Counted from the first letter of the stretch, positions 23,340-36,600 are shown. The stretch is 64,000 bases of DNA from Sclerodactyla briareus (GCA_026419785.1 JAODTK010005536.1:288592-352591); one strand, 5' to 3'. Made by a program: numbers and translations. Notes: generated by a model from the sequence alone, not told the origin.

Positions 23340-23640
23340 TGGGACATTCCATCGAAAAGTCAGGCAATCTTTTAATATGAACTTATCTTCACCTTATTTT
23401 GAATCATGTCTTTGCACGAATTTGTGGCGTTCCATGGCGAATCTTCGACGGCTATTTAAGGGGTTCCTACCCGCACCGTGTGTCTGCCCCCTCTGTAAGT
23501 GCACCGTGCACGCACCCAACTTTAAACAAGTGGTGCACCCCAATTAATTGATGGCTTTTTATTTTAGGTTGAAATAAACAAATAACCATATATGCAAAAA
23601 AATTACAGTCACGCCAGTTGGTAGACTGGGGTATGCTTCG
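23340..23640 (+). repeat. Direct repeat, left copy, bordering inverted arrays
   Basis: Shares AGTCAGGCAA, GAATCATG, TTTGTG.CGTTCC, CGCACCGTGTG, GTGCACCGTGCAC, CACCCAACTTT and GCCAG.TGGTAGA with 24861-25098 in the same orientation. The two copies enclose both satellite arrays and the central element. Confidence 0.75.
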
Positions 23641-24035
23641 ATTATCCATAAGGTTCGATATATCCATAAGGGTCATTATTCATAAGGTCGTAATGGTAAC
23701 TTGCAATTTTCGAAAAAAAAGGTTCGAATCCATAATGGACAAAAGGTTCGATATTCATAATAAAAGGGGGTCATAATCCATAGGTCGATTATTCAAAAAA
23801 AGGTTTTGATATTCATAATAGACAAAAGGTTCGATATTCATAATAGACAAAAAAGGTTCGATTTCCATAATGGACAAAAGGTTCGATATTCATAATAGAC
23901 AAAAGGTTCGATATTCATAATAGACAAAAGGTTCGATATTCATGATAGAAAAAAAGGTTCGGTATTCATAATAGAAAAAAAGGTTCGTTTTTCATAATAG
24001 GACGAAAGGGTGATATTCATAATAATCTAAGTGGC
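23640..24035 (+). repeat. Satellite array, unit about 26 bp, forward arm
   Basis: About 13-15 imperfect units of GGTTCGATATTCATAATAGA plus (C/A)AAAA. Units vary by a few bases and become irregular at the left border. The array has no spacer/repeat alternation, so it is a simple tandem repeat. Confidence 0.9.
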
Positions 24036-24073
24036 GTAGGTGGCCGTGGGGAAATGGTTTTGAAGGTTTAAAC

Positions 24074-24365
24074 CAGGGGCGTACCCACGGGGGGCGGGGG
24101 GGGGGGGAAGGGTCAGAACCAGGACCAAGTGATCGATAAATTTTTAACCCCATTTTTTTTTTTCTTTTCTGCAGTTCAGTAGAGGTTTTGCAGCTGTTTT
24201 CGCGAATATTACAGCAGCCTGGTTTTCTTCTAGGCCCATAAATTGTACTTTTTTTGGTTATCCCAATAGGGAGGGTGAGGCCATTTATGAGGGCGCACTT
24301 CTCTTGGGTTCGGACCTCACGCCCCCCCCCCCCCCTCCAGACGATTCTCTCGGTACGCGCCCCTA
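24074..24365. mobile_element. MITE-like element between the inverted arrays
   Basis: About 292 bases bounded by an inverted repeat: CAGGGGCGTACCCAC at the left and, reversed, ATAGGGGCGCGTACCG at the right. Just inside the ends are a G run (24093 onward) and a C run (24322 onward), with GGTCAGAACC and GGTTCGGACC also in inverse positions. It has no coding capacity. It resembles short non-autonomous DNA transposons with GGGGCGTA termini. No target duplication could be defined. Confidence 0.6.
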
Positions 24366-24369
24366 TCTT

Positions 24370-24790
24370 GCTTATTATGATAACGAACCATTTGGCTATA
24401 TGACTATCGCACCTTTTTGTCGATTATGAATTACGAACCTTTTTTTTTTATTATGAATATCGAACCTTCTTTCCTATCATGAATAGTGAACCTTTTTTTC
24501 TATTATGAATATCGAACCTTTTTTTCTATTATGAATATCGAACCTTTTTTTCTATTATGAATATCGAACCTTTTTTTCTATTATGAATTACGAACCCTTT
24601 TTAATATTATGAATTACGAACCTTTTGCTTTATTATGAATAAACCAACTTTTTTCGCTTATGAATACCGAACCTTATGAACAATGAACCTTTTTGCTCAT
24701 TATGAATAACGAACCTTATGATAACGAACCTTATGAATATGACCTTATGAACAATGACCCTTATGAATAGAGAACCTTATGAATATCGGG
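24370..24790 (-). repeat. Satellite array, same unit, inverted arm
   Basis: About 15 imperfect units of the reverse complement of the 23640-24035 array (AACCTTTTTTTCTATTATGA plus ATATCG). Together with the forward arm it makes an approximately 1.15-kb palindrome with the MITE-like element as its loop. Confidence 0.9.
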
Positions 24791-24860
24791 CTGTCACCGG
24801 TAGACTTACCCCCGTCGCCCCAACCTCATTCCCTTCAAAAACACCACGTGGTTGCACTTT

Positions 24861-25098
24861 GGGTATTCATTGAAAAATCAGGCAACATTTGAACTTAGCC
24901 TTTTCTTCATTTGAATGTTGAATCATGCCTTTTTGACAACGCAATTTGTGCGTTCCCTAGTCGCATTTTCGATGCCGCACCGTGTGCACTCATAGTGATA
25001 GTGCACCGTGCACCCAACTTTCAACAAGTGTTCGCACCCATAAATAGAAAAAATCACAGATCCCGCCAGGTGGTAGATCCTACTACCCCCGCATGCCC
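24861..25098 (+). repeat. Direct repeat, right copy
   Basis: Homologous to 23340-23640 in the same orientation, with a few indels, including a shorter CGCACCGTGTGCACTC part. Confidence 0.75.
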
Positions 25099-25099
25099 G

Positions 25100-26880
25100 T
25101 CGCCTTAAACCCCCTCACCTCATGATCGCCGCAGTTGAGTTAGGTCAGAGAACACAGTTGATCAATCGAACGCGTTATCTGGTTATGAAGAGACCGCCAA
25201 GATGTCCATGTTGGTGATTGGGCGATAAACTGGGTCAGTGCGAACTTCACTGCTTCCATTTTGATGGTAATCCACAGGTTCCCTAATGCTCAATTGTGCT
25301 CAGGGCACCGTTCATTTCCTTGGCTGACTTACTCAAGTTCATTTTGAGTGACTGCAAGTCAGCTGATGCAGTTTGAATTACGGTGAGTACCTCCTTCCGT
25401 ACTAAGAGCATAGCCACTTATTCGAACGACTTCATTTTCAGCAGAAGGCTCGCTGCCACCGTCTGGCCGCTTTTCAAGAGTAGCGCCAGGGGAGGGGCAG
25501 GGGGGGGACCAATGACATCTCGGGGAAAGGAGGAAGCCTGGTCCCCCAAAGAAATTGATGTTACAATTCTGTTGGGGAGCCTCGTCTGCCGTCTACCACT
25601 GTTTTGCATTAGTGTTAAGTACCGGTGTCTACTCCACGACGCAAATACTCCCTGTGCCTCAGGCATTCCTGTGCAGTTATCGTGAATACCCGCGACCCTA
25701 CTCTACTAGGAACGCTTGAGTTGTAGTTTTGTTTTCGTGCATTATGTGTATTTAATGTTTCTGTTTTATTCAATAAAAAAGGGTAAAAAAAATAAAGGGG
25801 GGAAACGTAAAATGCAGGTTTCCCCTAGGGTCTTAGGGGGTAGGGTGAGGCTCGTCGGGGAACCTGAACCCCCCGTTCGGGGAAACTTCCTGGCGCCCAC
25901 CAACTGCGCCTTTTCCGGATTATCGGCGGGCTCGCTTCGCGTACTCAATTCAGGCTCGAAATCCGTGGAATATTCAAACAGACTCTACACTGCGATGTTT
26001 CCACTTGAAATCGCTGACCAGTGCATTTACCCGGCCAAATTTGAATAAATTATCTGCAAAACGGTGAACAATTGCCAAATGTCTGTGATACTGGAACATT
26101 CAATCCACACATAAATTTATATAATTTCGATACATATAAGGAAAGCATCAGCCAAAGGAGGTTGAAATATGCCAAATTCGTGTCATTTGGGAGGTTACCA
26201 GCCAATGTGACCACCCCGACAGAGAACGAAGTCATCGAAATTGGTGGGGCTATTTCGCTACCAGTGTAGCCTATAAAGTTCCAGTGTGGAAAGGAGGATA
26301 CGAGATTTGCAGTTGCATATGATTTATGACGAACGTATTCACGCACAGAAAATTATGTCTATTGTCTCGTTTATTAGTTTCTTCTTCAACGAAAACGTGC
26401 CGTTTCAAAAGAAAAGATTCGAAAGAACCCTCTTCTGAGTTCTGTATTATCAGTCGGGCCCCTAGATCTGCCCAATCGTCCGAGCCCATATGTGTTACAC
26501 CGATGGGAGTAGGAATTCTCACCCCTGCCTCGTTAATCGGCCATCCGGGCACTATTCGAATAGAGTAGGCGAGATTCGCCAGTGGCCTTCCCCACTCAAA
26601 ATTGGAACCTCTACAATTTCCGACTGAGAACTCCCTTAGTCAGCTGAATCACCTTCGGGTGGGTGCATAACACGAGGCGTAAGTAAGTGTGAGTAACTAA
26701 GCCTACGGCCGAGATTCGGTGTTCACGTGCAACCGAGTGGAGGGTAAGTCCGTCCTCATCAGGTACGCGATATGGCACTCCCAAAGCAGCCAGCTTACAC
26801 AAGTCGGTACAGGGCAACCCCCAACCATTGAGTCTCCACATATTTTCGGTGCCACCGGTTACCGCGCGTATTCACGGTGT
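25100..26880. other. Unassigned sequence
   Basis: Frames up to about 110 codons exist (for example 25716-26048 plus), but without motifs or splice support. Nothing can be named. Confidence 0.4.
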
Positions 26881-26889
26881 GCTTTTCTT

Positions 26890-27770
26890 TTCTTCAAAAT
26901 TTGACAACTGTTGACCTAAGGTGACCTCGAATCCTACTGAAGAACAATAGGGATCATCTACTCCACAAGACCAACCTATAGGCGAATATGAGGCTTAATC
27001 TACTTATTTGCGTGCGTTGAATGTTCATCGGGTTTGCAATGTTCAATGCTTTTGACCTTATCTGACTCTGATTCAGCAATCGGGAATGTTTCAGCCTCCC
27101 CTATATTCTCATTGCACAATTATCGATTACAAGGATTTAGGGTCTACCTTCGTTGACCTCAGGTGACCTTGGCCTCATCCAAAACGATGGAGATGATGTA
27201 CTCCACATGGAAAACCTATAATGTCGAATATGAGGCCCGATATTTCTCTTCCTTGACCTCTCTTGACCTTACAGGTAAACTTTAGATCTGGACCCGAAAC
27301 AATTGGGGTCGTCTACGCCACACGACCACTGGATGCCAAGTGTGAATTATTCTCATTATCTGTTGAACAGTTATTTTGTTTACCGGCGAAGTTTTCAAAC
27401 TTTGGCAACTGCTTATATAGGTTAGGTGACCTTGGACCTGCCCCTCACCTTCCCCTCAATCCCAACGAAAAGGGGAACTCCTGCAAACAGTCAACCTACT
27501 TGCTAACTAGTATGGATCTTCCTCAATATTTTGTTGCATAGTTATCGTATTCACAAGATTTTCAGACTTTTCCTCTGTTGACCTTAGGTGAACTGGACAT
27601 GACTCCAAAACAATTAGAATCGTTCGCTCACATAGTCAACCTTAATGCACAGTATTATCTTTCTACATAATTTTTCTGCACAGTTCTCTTATCAGTCACA
27701 AGCTCTTTCGTAGTCTGACGCCTGTTGACCTTAGGTGACCCGGAGTCTCAATGAGAACAAAGACTCAAAG
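26890..27770 (+). repeat. TGACCT-type dispersed repeat, about 6 copies
   Basis: Direct units with TGTTGACCT.AGGTGACCT, CAAAACAATAGG.TCATCTAC, TCCACA.GACCAACCTA and GAATATGAGG. The GTTGACCT blocks are near 26908, 27154, 27255, 27425, 27575 and 27725. Spacing is irregular, roughly 100-250 bases, because several units are truncated. Same family as 3.0-4.3 and 8.5-9.1 kb. Confidence 0.8.
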
Positions 27771-27799
27771 AGCTTTTCCCCTTCCATATTACCTACATA

Positions 27800-30110
27800 T
27801 GTGATTTGAACTTAATCGATGCTTGCGCTTCTTGTTAGCACGACGTATGCATGTGTATCACACATACACACACATGGGCATACAGCATACTGCGTGACTG
27901 CATTACATTTCGTTGCCTCCGGCAAGGATCAACAAGAACACGAATGTGTTGTGATTCCCTGTGGCTACATTCGTTACAATCTTGACACTTCTTGTCCTTG
28001 AACAACCTTGAAGATGAATGACCTTTGATGACATAAACCGTGTCACGAAATTATCTCCATGATGTACCGGTACAACCTTGTCCTGACACTTGGACCACCT
28101 CACGAACTGTCACTGCATGAAAAAGTGTTGCATGAACAGAAAGTATTTAGCCGTATTTTGACCATAAGTGCCTTGATGACATGACGGTTTCCGTCCATGA
28201 TGCTCACACTCTCCTAAGATTTCACCATTTCTTTTAATCAAAAACTTTGATCGCTGATATATTTTCGCGAACAATGAAAGGTCAAATGGGTCAAATCAGC
28301 AGGACTATTTCGATCGGAAGGTAATTTTGGGATGCGTAAATGAAGGTAAATGGGCACGGAAAATCAACATACGGCACAAAAGGTGTTAAAGGCCTCTGGA
28401 GGTCAAACTGAGATCGATTAAGTTCACACAGATGCGGATAAACGAGTGGATCACAATGGCGCACCCTTCGACCTTGGCAGGAATTGGTTTCCTCGAATAA
28501 CATGACCGTTTCGTTCGAATGTTAATGCTCAAAGCTAGTCCAAGAAGATCAAAAATCTAGGAACTTGTCGGTGGGAGCTATTGTCCTTTTGGAAATCTCG
28601 GTTTTTGGTCTCTAACTGCTTGCCACGTTTCAACGTGGGCAATCACCCACTGACGTCGTCCCTAAGTGAAAACAATAGATGTAGATCTGTAAAAAGTCAA
28701 TTTTACTGTCTTCCTTGGCATATCACAAATCAAACCTCCAAGTTTGCGTTGTAGATGAGATAGTTTGATAAATACGAGAAAGAAGAAGTCTGTATTAGCC
28801 TACAACTGGAAAAAAGTTTAGGGTGAGCCTTTAATCGTGTAACGATTAACAGTTGGTCACTGCGCGTACACGCCCTGACGTACGCAGTAACGGCGAATCC
28901 GTGATTGAATTAGGGTTCATTTGTACACTATCACATGAGTTACATGGCAGACCAGCAGGCCAGAATATGTGATGATTAGTACACGCTTGCGGTTTTTCAG
29001 ATATCGTGCTGAAGACAGTTGGCCGCCTGTCACCAGATTCTTCATTCTGGGGAGGGGAGGGGGAGGGCGCACAGACATTTTTAGGGGGGCAAGAATACTA
29101 TCGAGCGGCGTGCCACAAGGATTGGCGCGAAGAAGCCCAAGAGAATTTGGGTGTGCAAGTCCCAGTGTCGGAAAGGCCTTTCCCGGGCGTTTGAGCCGCA
29201 TGATTCCAAGCTTGCTTCAATCATGAACATTGAATGATACAAATTTTGCTATCGGTGGAAAATTTGGACATTTGTCGAAACTACCCCGATCCTATCGTTG
29301 CCCCGACTTCAACTGTTGGCAAAAATGTTCACAAAAAATGGTGGCGCCATAGGCATACTATCCAGAAATCACGCGATGCGCGCACATTTTCCCCGGATTT
29401 CCATGGCACACCTGAGAGAAGGACCCTAGCAAAAATTTAAGACATTTAGCCAGTATAGCTCACATCCCATCCATGATATGAACGCATTCTAGAGAGCAGG
29501 GAACTACGAGTATAATAAGATACTTCCCTGGAGACGAAAACAGGCTTGAAAATCAAGCGGTCTGCGGCTAGGCTAGCTGCAGTTCAAAATTGTGCGTGGT
29601 TGTGAGAGGGGAAAGGAAAGAGGCTAAAAGCGGGATTCAGTAATCCAAGGGAGGTTGATTGTAGTTTACAAGGTCAGTGAGAATTGTTGTTGTATATTTT
29701 CACCCACAGGATAGTATAAGATAGGGGCAATGGGGATGAGGAAATTTCCATGATAGAGCTTGCGGAGATGTTGGGAGGCGAGCAAACTGGACGAATCCCA
29801 CCCGCGTAGGCCAAGTCCCGCGCGAAGCACGAACTTTTACACTCTCTGGTAATTAGTGGCAACCGAAAATGGTAATGGTACGCCAGGTGGGAAAGGTTGG
29901 GATCCTCTGGTTTACATTGATCTCCAGGCACGATTACTAGTCAGGGTAACGGTAACACCCCAAGTAGGAGTGGCTCATTGTCTCTTTGCAGACGGGAGTC
30001 CTGTAGCTTATAGCTAAAAATCTGGACCTTTCTAGCAATGGGTAAGACGACAAAACAAAACACTTTTAGCATTGAAGCCTCATCGACCATTTATGTTGCC
30101 AGCTTCAAGC
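27800..30110. other. Unassigned sequence
   Basis: No recognised gene. Inverted traces of the TGACCT repeat (AAAGGTCAAATGGGTCAAAT near 28280) suggest an old minus-strand copy. A G-rich patch lies near 29050. Confidence 0.4.
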
Positions 30111-30115
30111 GTGTT

Positions 30116-30598
30116 TTAAAGTCCTACTTGAGAGGGTATGTGGATCACTATTGTTAGAATTTCTCTGGTACAACACACAGCATCAGCAAAGAATCTAACA
30201 CTTGATTTGATGCTGTGTGGTAAATCGTTTATGTGAGCTAGGAACAGCCAAAGGTCCCACTGGCCAGCACCGTTCCCTGTGGGACCCCGAGTTCCACATT
30301 CAGCCCAGGACGATGTGCGCCCCCGACAACAACTCCCTGGGTCCGGTCTGGAGAAAGAGGAAAGTTGCCTGACCCGCCAGTGTGCTTTATTGGTATACCA
30401 TAATGTGAAAGTTTCTGTAGTAACCTCTGGGGGAACACATTCAAAAGCTTTGCTGAAGGCGATGATAATCAAGTCCGATCCCTGGTTGGGAACCACTGGC
30501 GTAGACGACCGAAAAGCGTTCATGCGGGGGGCAAAGCAGTTTCTGAGCGTGAGGGTACGGTCCAGGCACGTCAGTGATGGCAACTTGAAAACAAACAA
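30116..30598 (-). pseudogene. Broken LINE (non-LTR) reverse transcriptase fragment
   Basis: The 160-codon minus-strand frame contains a palm block reading SDLIIIAFSKAFECVPPE, then, after a frame change, LQKLSHYGIP and GVPQGTVLA in the neighbouring frame. It returns to INDLPHSIKSSVRFFADAV near 30180-30220. This is the order of jockey/Rex-type LINE reverse transcriptases. The catalytic FADD has become FADA by loss of one codon, and two frameshifts lie between the blocks, so it is inactive. No 5' or 3' parts were identified. Confidence 0.85.
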
Positions 30599-30639
30599 GG
30601 CACAGGCAGGTGTTGTATGAATCAGCTTAGCTACAGATT

Positions 30640-32690
30640 CCGCAGATCCGACCCGGTGTTTGTTGTTTACACGATAAACAGTTTAATATTTAGTAGTCGA
30701 TCGATCGACGTAGTCTGATCGAGGGTCACTTGCTACCGACGGACTAGTTGTAGTATGACTATGAGAACGTACTGACGCGCGTTAAATACTTAACCAGCAT
30801 TACGAAAACTATCTGGAGGTTGTCTGTCTAAAGACTTGGAGTTTGGTTATATTACGAACGTAGGGCCTAGGTTAGGACTCATTGAGGTTGTATAATAAGT
30901 AATGATGTAGGCCTAGCCGTGTGTAGAATAGTGTATGGGTGGGGATTTCTCTTTCGAGGTTTGCCTCATTTAGACGATATACAGCTATTTCTGATAGATC
31001 ACATGTTATGTTTCTTTCTCTGGAATGATGAATAATTGAATTGGGTTAGTGAGGGTTTGTTAGGGGCAGGCGCATACCAGAGATGTCCTGGGGGGGGGGG
31101 GGGAGGGGGGGGGAGGGGGGGGGAGGGGTCTGAGGTTGGAAAACCCAAGGTTAGTGCGGAAGTGCGCCCTCATAGTTGGCCTCACTCTCCCTATTGTCGA
31201 ATAAGTACAATTTATGGCCCTTAGACACATGGCATTCTTGCAGAAATATCTGCAATACCGCTACAAACCTCTAACTGGCTAACTGAACTGCAAGACGAAA
31301 AACCAGTTTTCGTGTTAAAAATTAATTGATCACTTGGGGTCTTGGGTCATGTTTTTTTAAATAATTTGTGATTCTCTGGCTTGCTCCATTAACTGCCAAC
31401 ACAATGTGCCTCTATGAATGAGTTTTGCACGTTTGCCCTATACCCATACCTAATAGTACACAAAGAGTGGCAGCTTGAATCTCATGGGATACACAATATT
31501 GAGATCATTACCGTGGCTATGAGAATACGTCCAACTGAACTAGAACTAAAAATTTATAGATTTCCTACCTTAGGCCTACGTACAGGCTGATGCGATGTAC
31601 CGATGCTCCGAAAGAAACCGCCATGCGGGCGGGCGCTGTCGGAACACCGCGTTGTTACTTTTTCACACACACCAGAATACCACACTCTTCATCTCAGTGT
31701 TACCCCACACGCCGTCGAAACAAACTGCTGAATATACAGTATTTTTAAGAATCTGTGAGTGGTATGAATTACAGTGTCCGTTCTCGTTCATTTTACATCT
31801 CAAGTGCACACAGCCAGCTGACTGATCTCGATATTGGAAATTAAACAACAGTTTAATATCCCATGGGATGTCGAGCTACAATGTCCACCCTTGTGTATAG
31901 GCTATGGTTATAGGTCATGTTACCAGCCCTACAGAAATTATACGGTGGTATGGAAAGAATATCTAAACCAATAATGTGAACTTTAGTTGACACCTGTAAG
32001 CCAGAGTACAGAGGTAATATAGGGGAACACACTACCCACACACTGAAATGCTATTTACTTGAATACCACAAAGGTTAAGATTTTTCTCTCTGCCAAACAC
32101 GAACGTTAAAAATATGGGCAATCGAGCAGTTCGTTTTTTTGCAATGAATTAAGGCCATCTGACGTCCAGCCAAGAAATCAATTCACAGATAGGTTCTAAA
32201 GCTAATTAGTGAACATTAACATTAACATTAGCTAATTGAAATAATTCTTGTACTGTACCTTTACTTCCAATTTTAAGGCATCAAATTTTTTCGAACGTAA
32301 ATGTGGTGCGTGTCTTACTCAAGCCTGCAGCGCGCTGCTAATTCTGTACAGTTCGGCTGATTATTCTTGAAAAATTCAACTTTTTGGTATTTCATCAAGT
32401 TGTTCGGTGCCTTGAAGATTTTTAAAACATTAAGACCATTCAAGAGATCTTTTCCCATACTATCAAATCGGTCATCAAAACTAAAGCAGTGTAATTTGGG
32501 GGTCATTTGGAATATCTCCATTCAGTTGTTCAAGTACACTAAATAACAACGTACGAAGCCAGCTGATCAAAAAACCGATACCAATGTCCCGGTCAAAATA
32601 TTGATTTCTGACAGCCTTTCAAAACGTTCCACTACTGACTCGACACTACAGTTGTAGCGTTCATGAACACCACTCCTTAGGCAAGTGCAA
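30640..32690. other. Unassigned sequence with G-rich run
   Basis: No gene is supported. A nearly pure G tract lies at 31090-31128. Confidence 0.4.
31090..31128 (+). repeat. Poly-G tract, 39 bases
   Basis: An almost continuous G run with three single A interruptions. Confidence 0.95.
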
Positions 32691-33352
32691 AAGTGCCTTC
32701 TAGGGAATAAAATGTCCCCCTATGATAGGAAAAGTTCTGGATATATTGAGCCTTAGGCCTATATCACATGCCTGCATATTTCACAGGCCGAGGGACCATT
32801 GGCGCCACCCGGGGGGGGGGGGGTACATTTTAGAAATCTTCATTTGTAGAGGGTACGGGATGTTTGAATCTCGGGAGAATGTGACTATAAATAACACCAG
32901 ACTTGCCTCTAAAGTTGTTGAAACATCAGAAAATTTCCAGAGGGGAAGGGGAACTCACTCCCCTTACCCTTAGACCCCTCCCCATATTTGCAACCCAAAT
33001 CAAGTTCCTCCCCACTTCCCTGTATGCCTCCCCATCATTGGAGAAACCGTGGCGCTGTCCCTGTGGGGGCATATTTGTCCCCATCTCTGCTCTGCTGACA
33101 TGGATCAAAGGGAGGAATTCCATGTTTCCAAGATTCAGTTTAAATACTGAGTAGCACTGTGTTAGTGTTACAGTGATGCCATAACATACTGGTGGAATCC
33201 AATATCAAGTGTAACATCTTTTCCTCAGATGTGATCAACAGATCTCCATGACATGTATACAGACCTGGGCCTACCCTTGCACATGTACTGCGTTGCCACG
33301 TTGACGCCCCAAGCACGCCCAGCAGGGATGATTCAACCGTACCATCTCATAG

Positions 33353-33604
33353 CTTCTGGCCTCATCTGATGCATCAGAAGGGACTCCTCCTGACTCCGGT
33401 GGTCTGTTTCCCCCAGTTCCTTTCAACCTGACCTCCGAGGGAAGCCTTCCATTGGCCTCTCCTCCTCAGAGTCCTGTGACACAATCAGGGTCATCCTGTC
33501 CTACCTACAGCCAGGATTCGAACCAGTCAAGACTTTCCCCGGCCTTTCCTTGTGCCTGGCAGAGTGAAAAGCTGAAGAGGTCCCTGGAGAAGCTGTTTCA
33601 GTGG
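33353..33604 (+). CDS. TYSND1: TYSND1-like exon, N-terminal linker region (tentative)
   Basis: An 84-codon frame opens after a TAG that may itself be the acceptor (CCATCTCATAG). It is Ser/Pro-rich and ends with CAWQSEKLKRSLEKLFQW before TGA at 33605. In TYSND1 proteins the region between the two protease halves has a Cys...Phe/Trp...Leu-Phe pattern followed by W.F, and here GWSFQGD follows in the next frame after 33605. That suggests a 1-base indel at about 33600. A GGIFVP segment at about 33060-33080 recalls the family's N-terminal GGIFVP motif, but it lies in repeat-like sequence and is not annotated. Confidence 0.42.
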
Positions 33605-36600
33605 TGATGGGTGGAGCTTCCAGGGGGATTCCCCACAGATGGGGAAGCCCCAGGCGATACCCATCAGCTCCTTGGGAGTCTCCAAAGAGAGCTGCCGTGG
33701 CCAGAGTTCTAGTGATGGACATCGAGTGGCTTTCTTCCTTTGGCTCGATACATGGTTGATGGTCTGAGGACAGTTCCCCTCAGACGGTATAAAGGTTTTT
33801 AAATATGTCAATGATTGATCATCTACTTCAAAATGTCACCACTTCAGTCACCATGTTTTTTGGTGTGTGTGTTTGTGTTTTCCTTTCTCAAGACCAGCAA
33901 ATAGTGGAATTTGGTTGAACTATACAGGCATCTGGCCTTCCCAAGAATTCTGTGAGTTGGGTCGTACTATACACTTCACAATAAATAAAGCCCTACCAGC
34001 TGCCAATGTTCTCTTCTTCATCATAGGTTGAAACTTGCCCATAATGGTGCTGCATCTCCATAGAAACACAGTTTTTTGGGACAGTCCCTATTTACTAATT
34101 TTGTCGCTTCATCCACAACTGCCTGGATGGATTATTTCATTTTTGATGATAAATGAATGGTTGATTCTAATAGTAGTGCTACAGGACGTCCGGAATCTAA
34201 TACATAGATGTTATTAACATGAAGCAGACAATCTTGCCGATGTGTTCTTGCTGCAGGTAATTTTGCGCCTCGTAGACTAAAATATTGGAAAAAGCGATGA
34301 TTATTTCTTTTTATATGCGGCTCGCTCAAGTCGGTATAAGAGCCTCCAGACTGCAAAACCATTGAGTGCGAGTTCGGAGCTCATTGGAAGCCCGAGACTT
34401 TCGCATGCTGTTGGACAAGGCATGTCTCCTAATTGTCCCCCGCCACCCACGTGTTAGAGTGTTTACCTTGTAAGTGACTTGTGAAGCGTATCGAGCGCCG
34501 TATGTGGCTGTCTTTGATATTGGGAAGTCCCCCGGGGGACAACGATGAAGTGACGTACTGGAAGGTGCGTACGGAGAAACAAGCAAGAGGTGCATGCTGT
34601 ATATACTGGTGTGACAATGTCACTAATTATCGGGGGTAATATCGGTGAGCGCTTTGAGTATTTCCTGTCCTCGACGTGGAAAAGCACTAAAAGAACGATG
34701 CAGGAACATTGAAGTGTGCATTGATCTCTGCACCACCCTATCCTAAAGGACTATGGAAGTGCTTGATTTATCAGTCATACAGCCAACAAGCTATAGCCAT
34801 CAATCAGTCCAAATAGTATACCCCGGGGTCGAGAGTATTTTTGGTACAAAATTTGGTGATTTCACGCGGGGAACTCGTCTGTTCTGTACTGTTGCTCTAA
34901 ACTGTGGCTTAGATTGTGATTGTGTGGAAAATCAACGAGCGTGGGTTAAAACATACAATTTTCAACAGCTTCCAGACTGCCTCCAACCCTTAGTATGCAT
35001 TGGAAAGTTACAGATTCATAGCTAAAGATAATCTTTGCAGAGAAATAAGTCAGAAACTGGTTTCTCGGTCAGGCTGGCGAGGAGTAAAAATATTCGCCGC
35101 GTCCGTTCATCACACAACCCCACAATTTGTATGGCTCTGATTTTCCATTCTTCTCTCCCTGTTGCTCTTACGAAGCTTCTCCATTCTTCCCGTCATCTTG
35201 TCCTCCCATGGATGTTCCGTCTGTCTCTCGGGCACCCCCTTCGGTTCCCTCTGCCCTCCCTTCGTTCGCGGTGGTAGCTACGCGTGGGCTTATCAGCAAC
35301 GTCACAGGCCCGGATACCTCTCATCTCAACTCGATGTGAGTTCTCCCCGGCCGAGGGTTGCCCTGTCTTCATACTGCGGAGACCACAATGGGGTGAGGAG
35401 CAGTTCTGAACCAGCATTTCGGGGAATATGTTTGTTATATTATGTTTTTGAAAAGGATGCTTTTTGTCCTCAAGATTATTGATGCGATGAACTAGTCTTT
35501 TGAAGGCATTCTCCATCATTGCAAAGTCAATCAAATCTTGTTTCATATTCATGCTTGTCATTCACAACTGCAACCTTTTGCAGGGCACGAAATTGGAATC
35601 TACAGTATACCGGGCCCATGGCAAGGGTGAGGGAACTCAGATACCCCTTTCAGCTGCAAATCCTTCACAACGGAATGGTGTCATGCCTCTTTACTGGAGT
35701 AGGGTCAATCAAAATCTATTTCACATACTCTACTTCCACTTATTTCCACATGCACCCCCTACCCAGTATGCTACAGCGTGTCTGGCAATTTCACATAGTG
35801 CCGGGTTTGCAACCCTGTCGTTTTCTTCTATTTTGCCAGACAGGACTTTACGTCCTGATTATCAATTATAGCATGAATTTTTCAAATTTATCAATTATTA
35901 ACGGTTGTCAACGGTTGGTGATTTGAAAAAGAACTGAAAGAGAAGAACGTTTTTCGCTGCTACTATTCATCTAGCGTCGTCCAGAGCAGTTTTGAAAGGG
36001 TATCCTTTGGATTCACAACGTTTTGGTCGATTTTGGTTCTCTCTTCATTGCTGTCTGATATCAAGAATCTAGTACATTCATGTGGGGAAAAATGTGAAGC
36101 TGCTCATAGACCCACATAGTGAATGCTGCATTTTGGTTAACAGAAGATTTTGGTGGGTCTATTCAGATTCCCGCTATAGTTGGTTTGGGTACAAGATCTA
36201 ATTTTAATAGTCCAGTTTTACATTGATGTGTGTATCATGTGTCACAAGTCAAAATTTTGCAATGGCTATGTGCCCTCCTTGGACACTCAATCGGCTGAAT
36301 GTCAGTCCATTACTCCTGGAGTTTGGGCTGTCCATAATGTAATAAATATAAATTGTCAGAAGTCCAGTCATAATGTCAGCTCAGTGCACTACTGGGCCCT
36401 AACTCCAGTGAGAGAGGACCATGGCGCATAACTGAACAAAACACATTAGCTCAACAGAGTTCTCAAACCACTTGTTTCACCACTGTGGCAGCCATATCAG
36501 GCTGCTCGGGGGGCATCTGGCATGGAGCACCCACCGTAAGCAGCAAATGGGCCCACTCCCATATGGTTACGACAATCAGGGTGGGTAGGTCTATCTTAGA

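Noticed and set aside
23640..24790. Regularly repeated 26-bp units, at first sight like a CRISPR array
   Set aside because: The units are contiguous with no variable spacers, appear in both orientations, and lie in an animal genome. This is a satellite.
32903..33154. Frame with GGIFVP, the N-terminal motif of TYSND1
   Set aside because: The surrounding sequence (C-rich, AATTTCCAGAGGGGAAGGGG) looks like a dispersed repeat and only six residues match. Kept only as a remark and not annotated.
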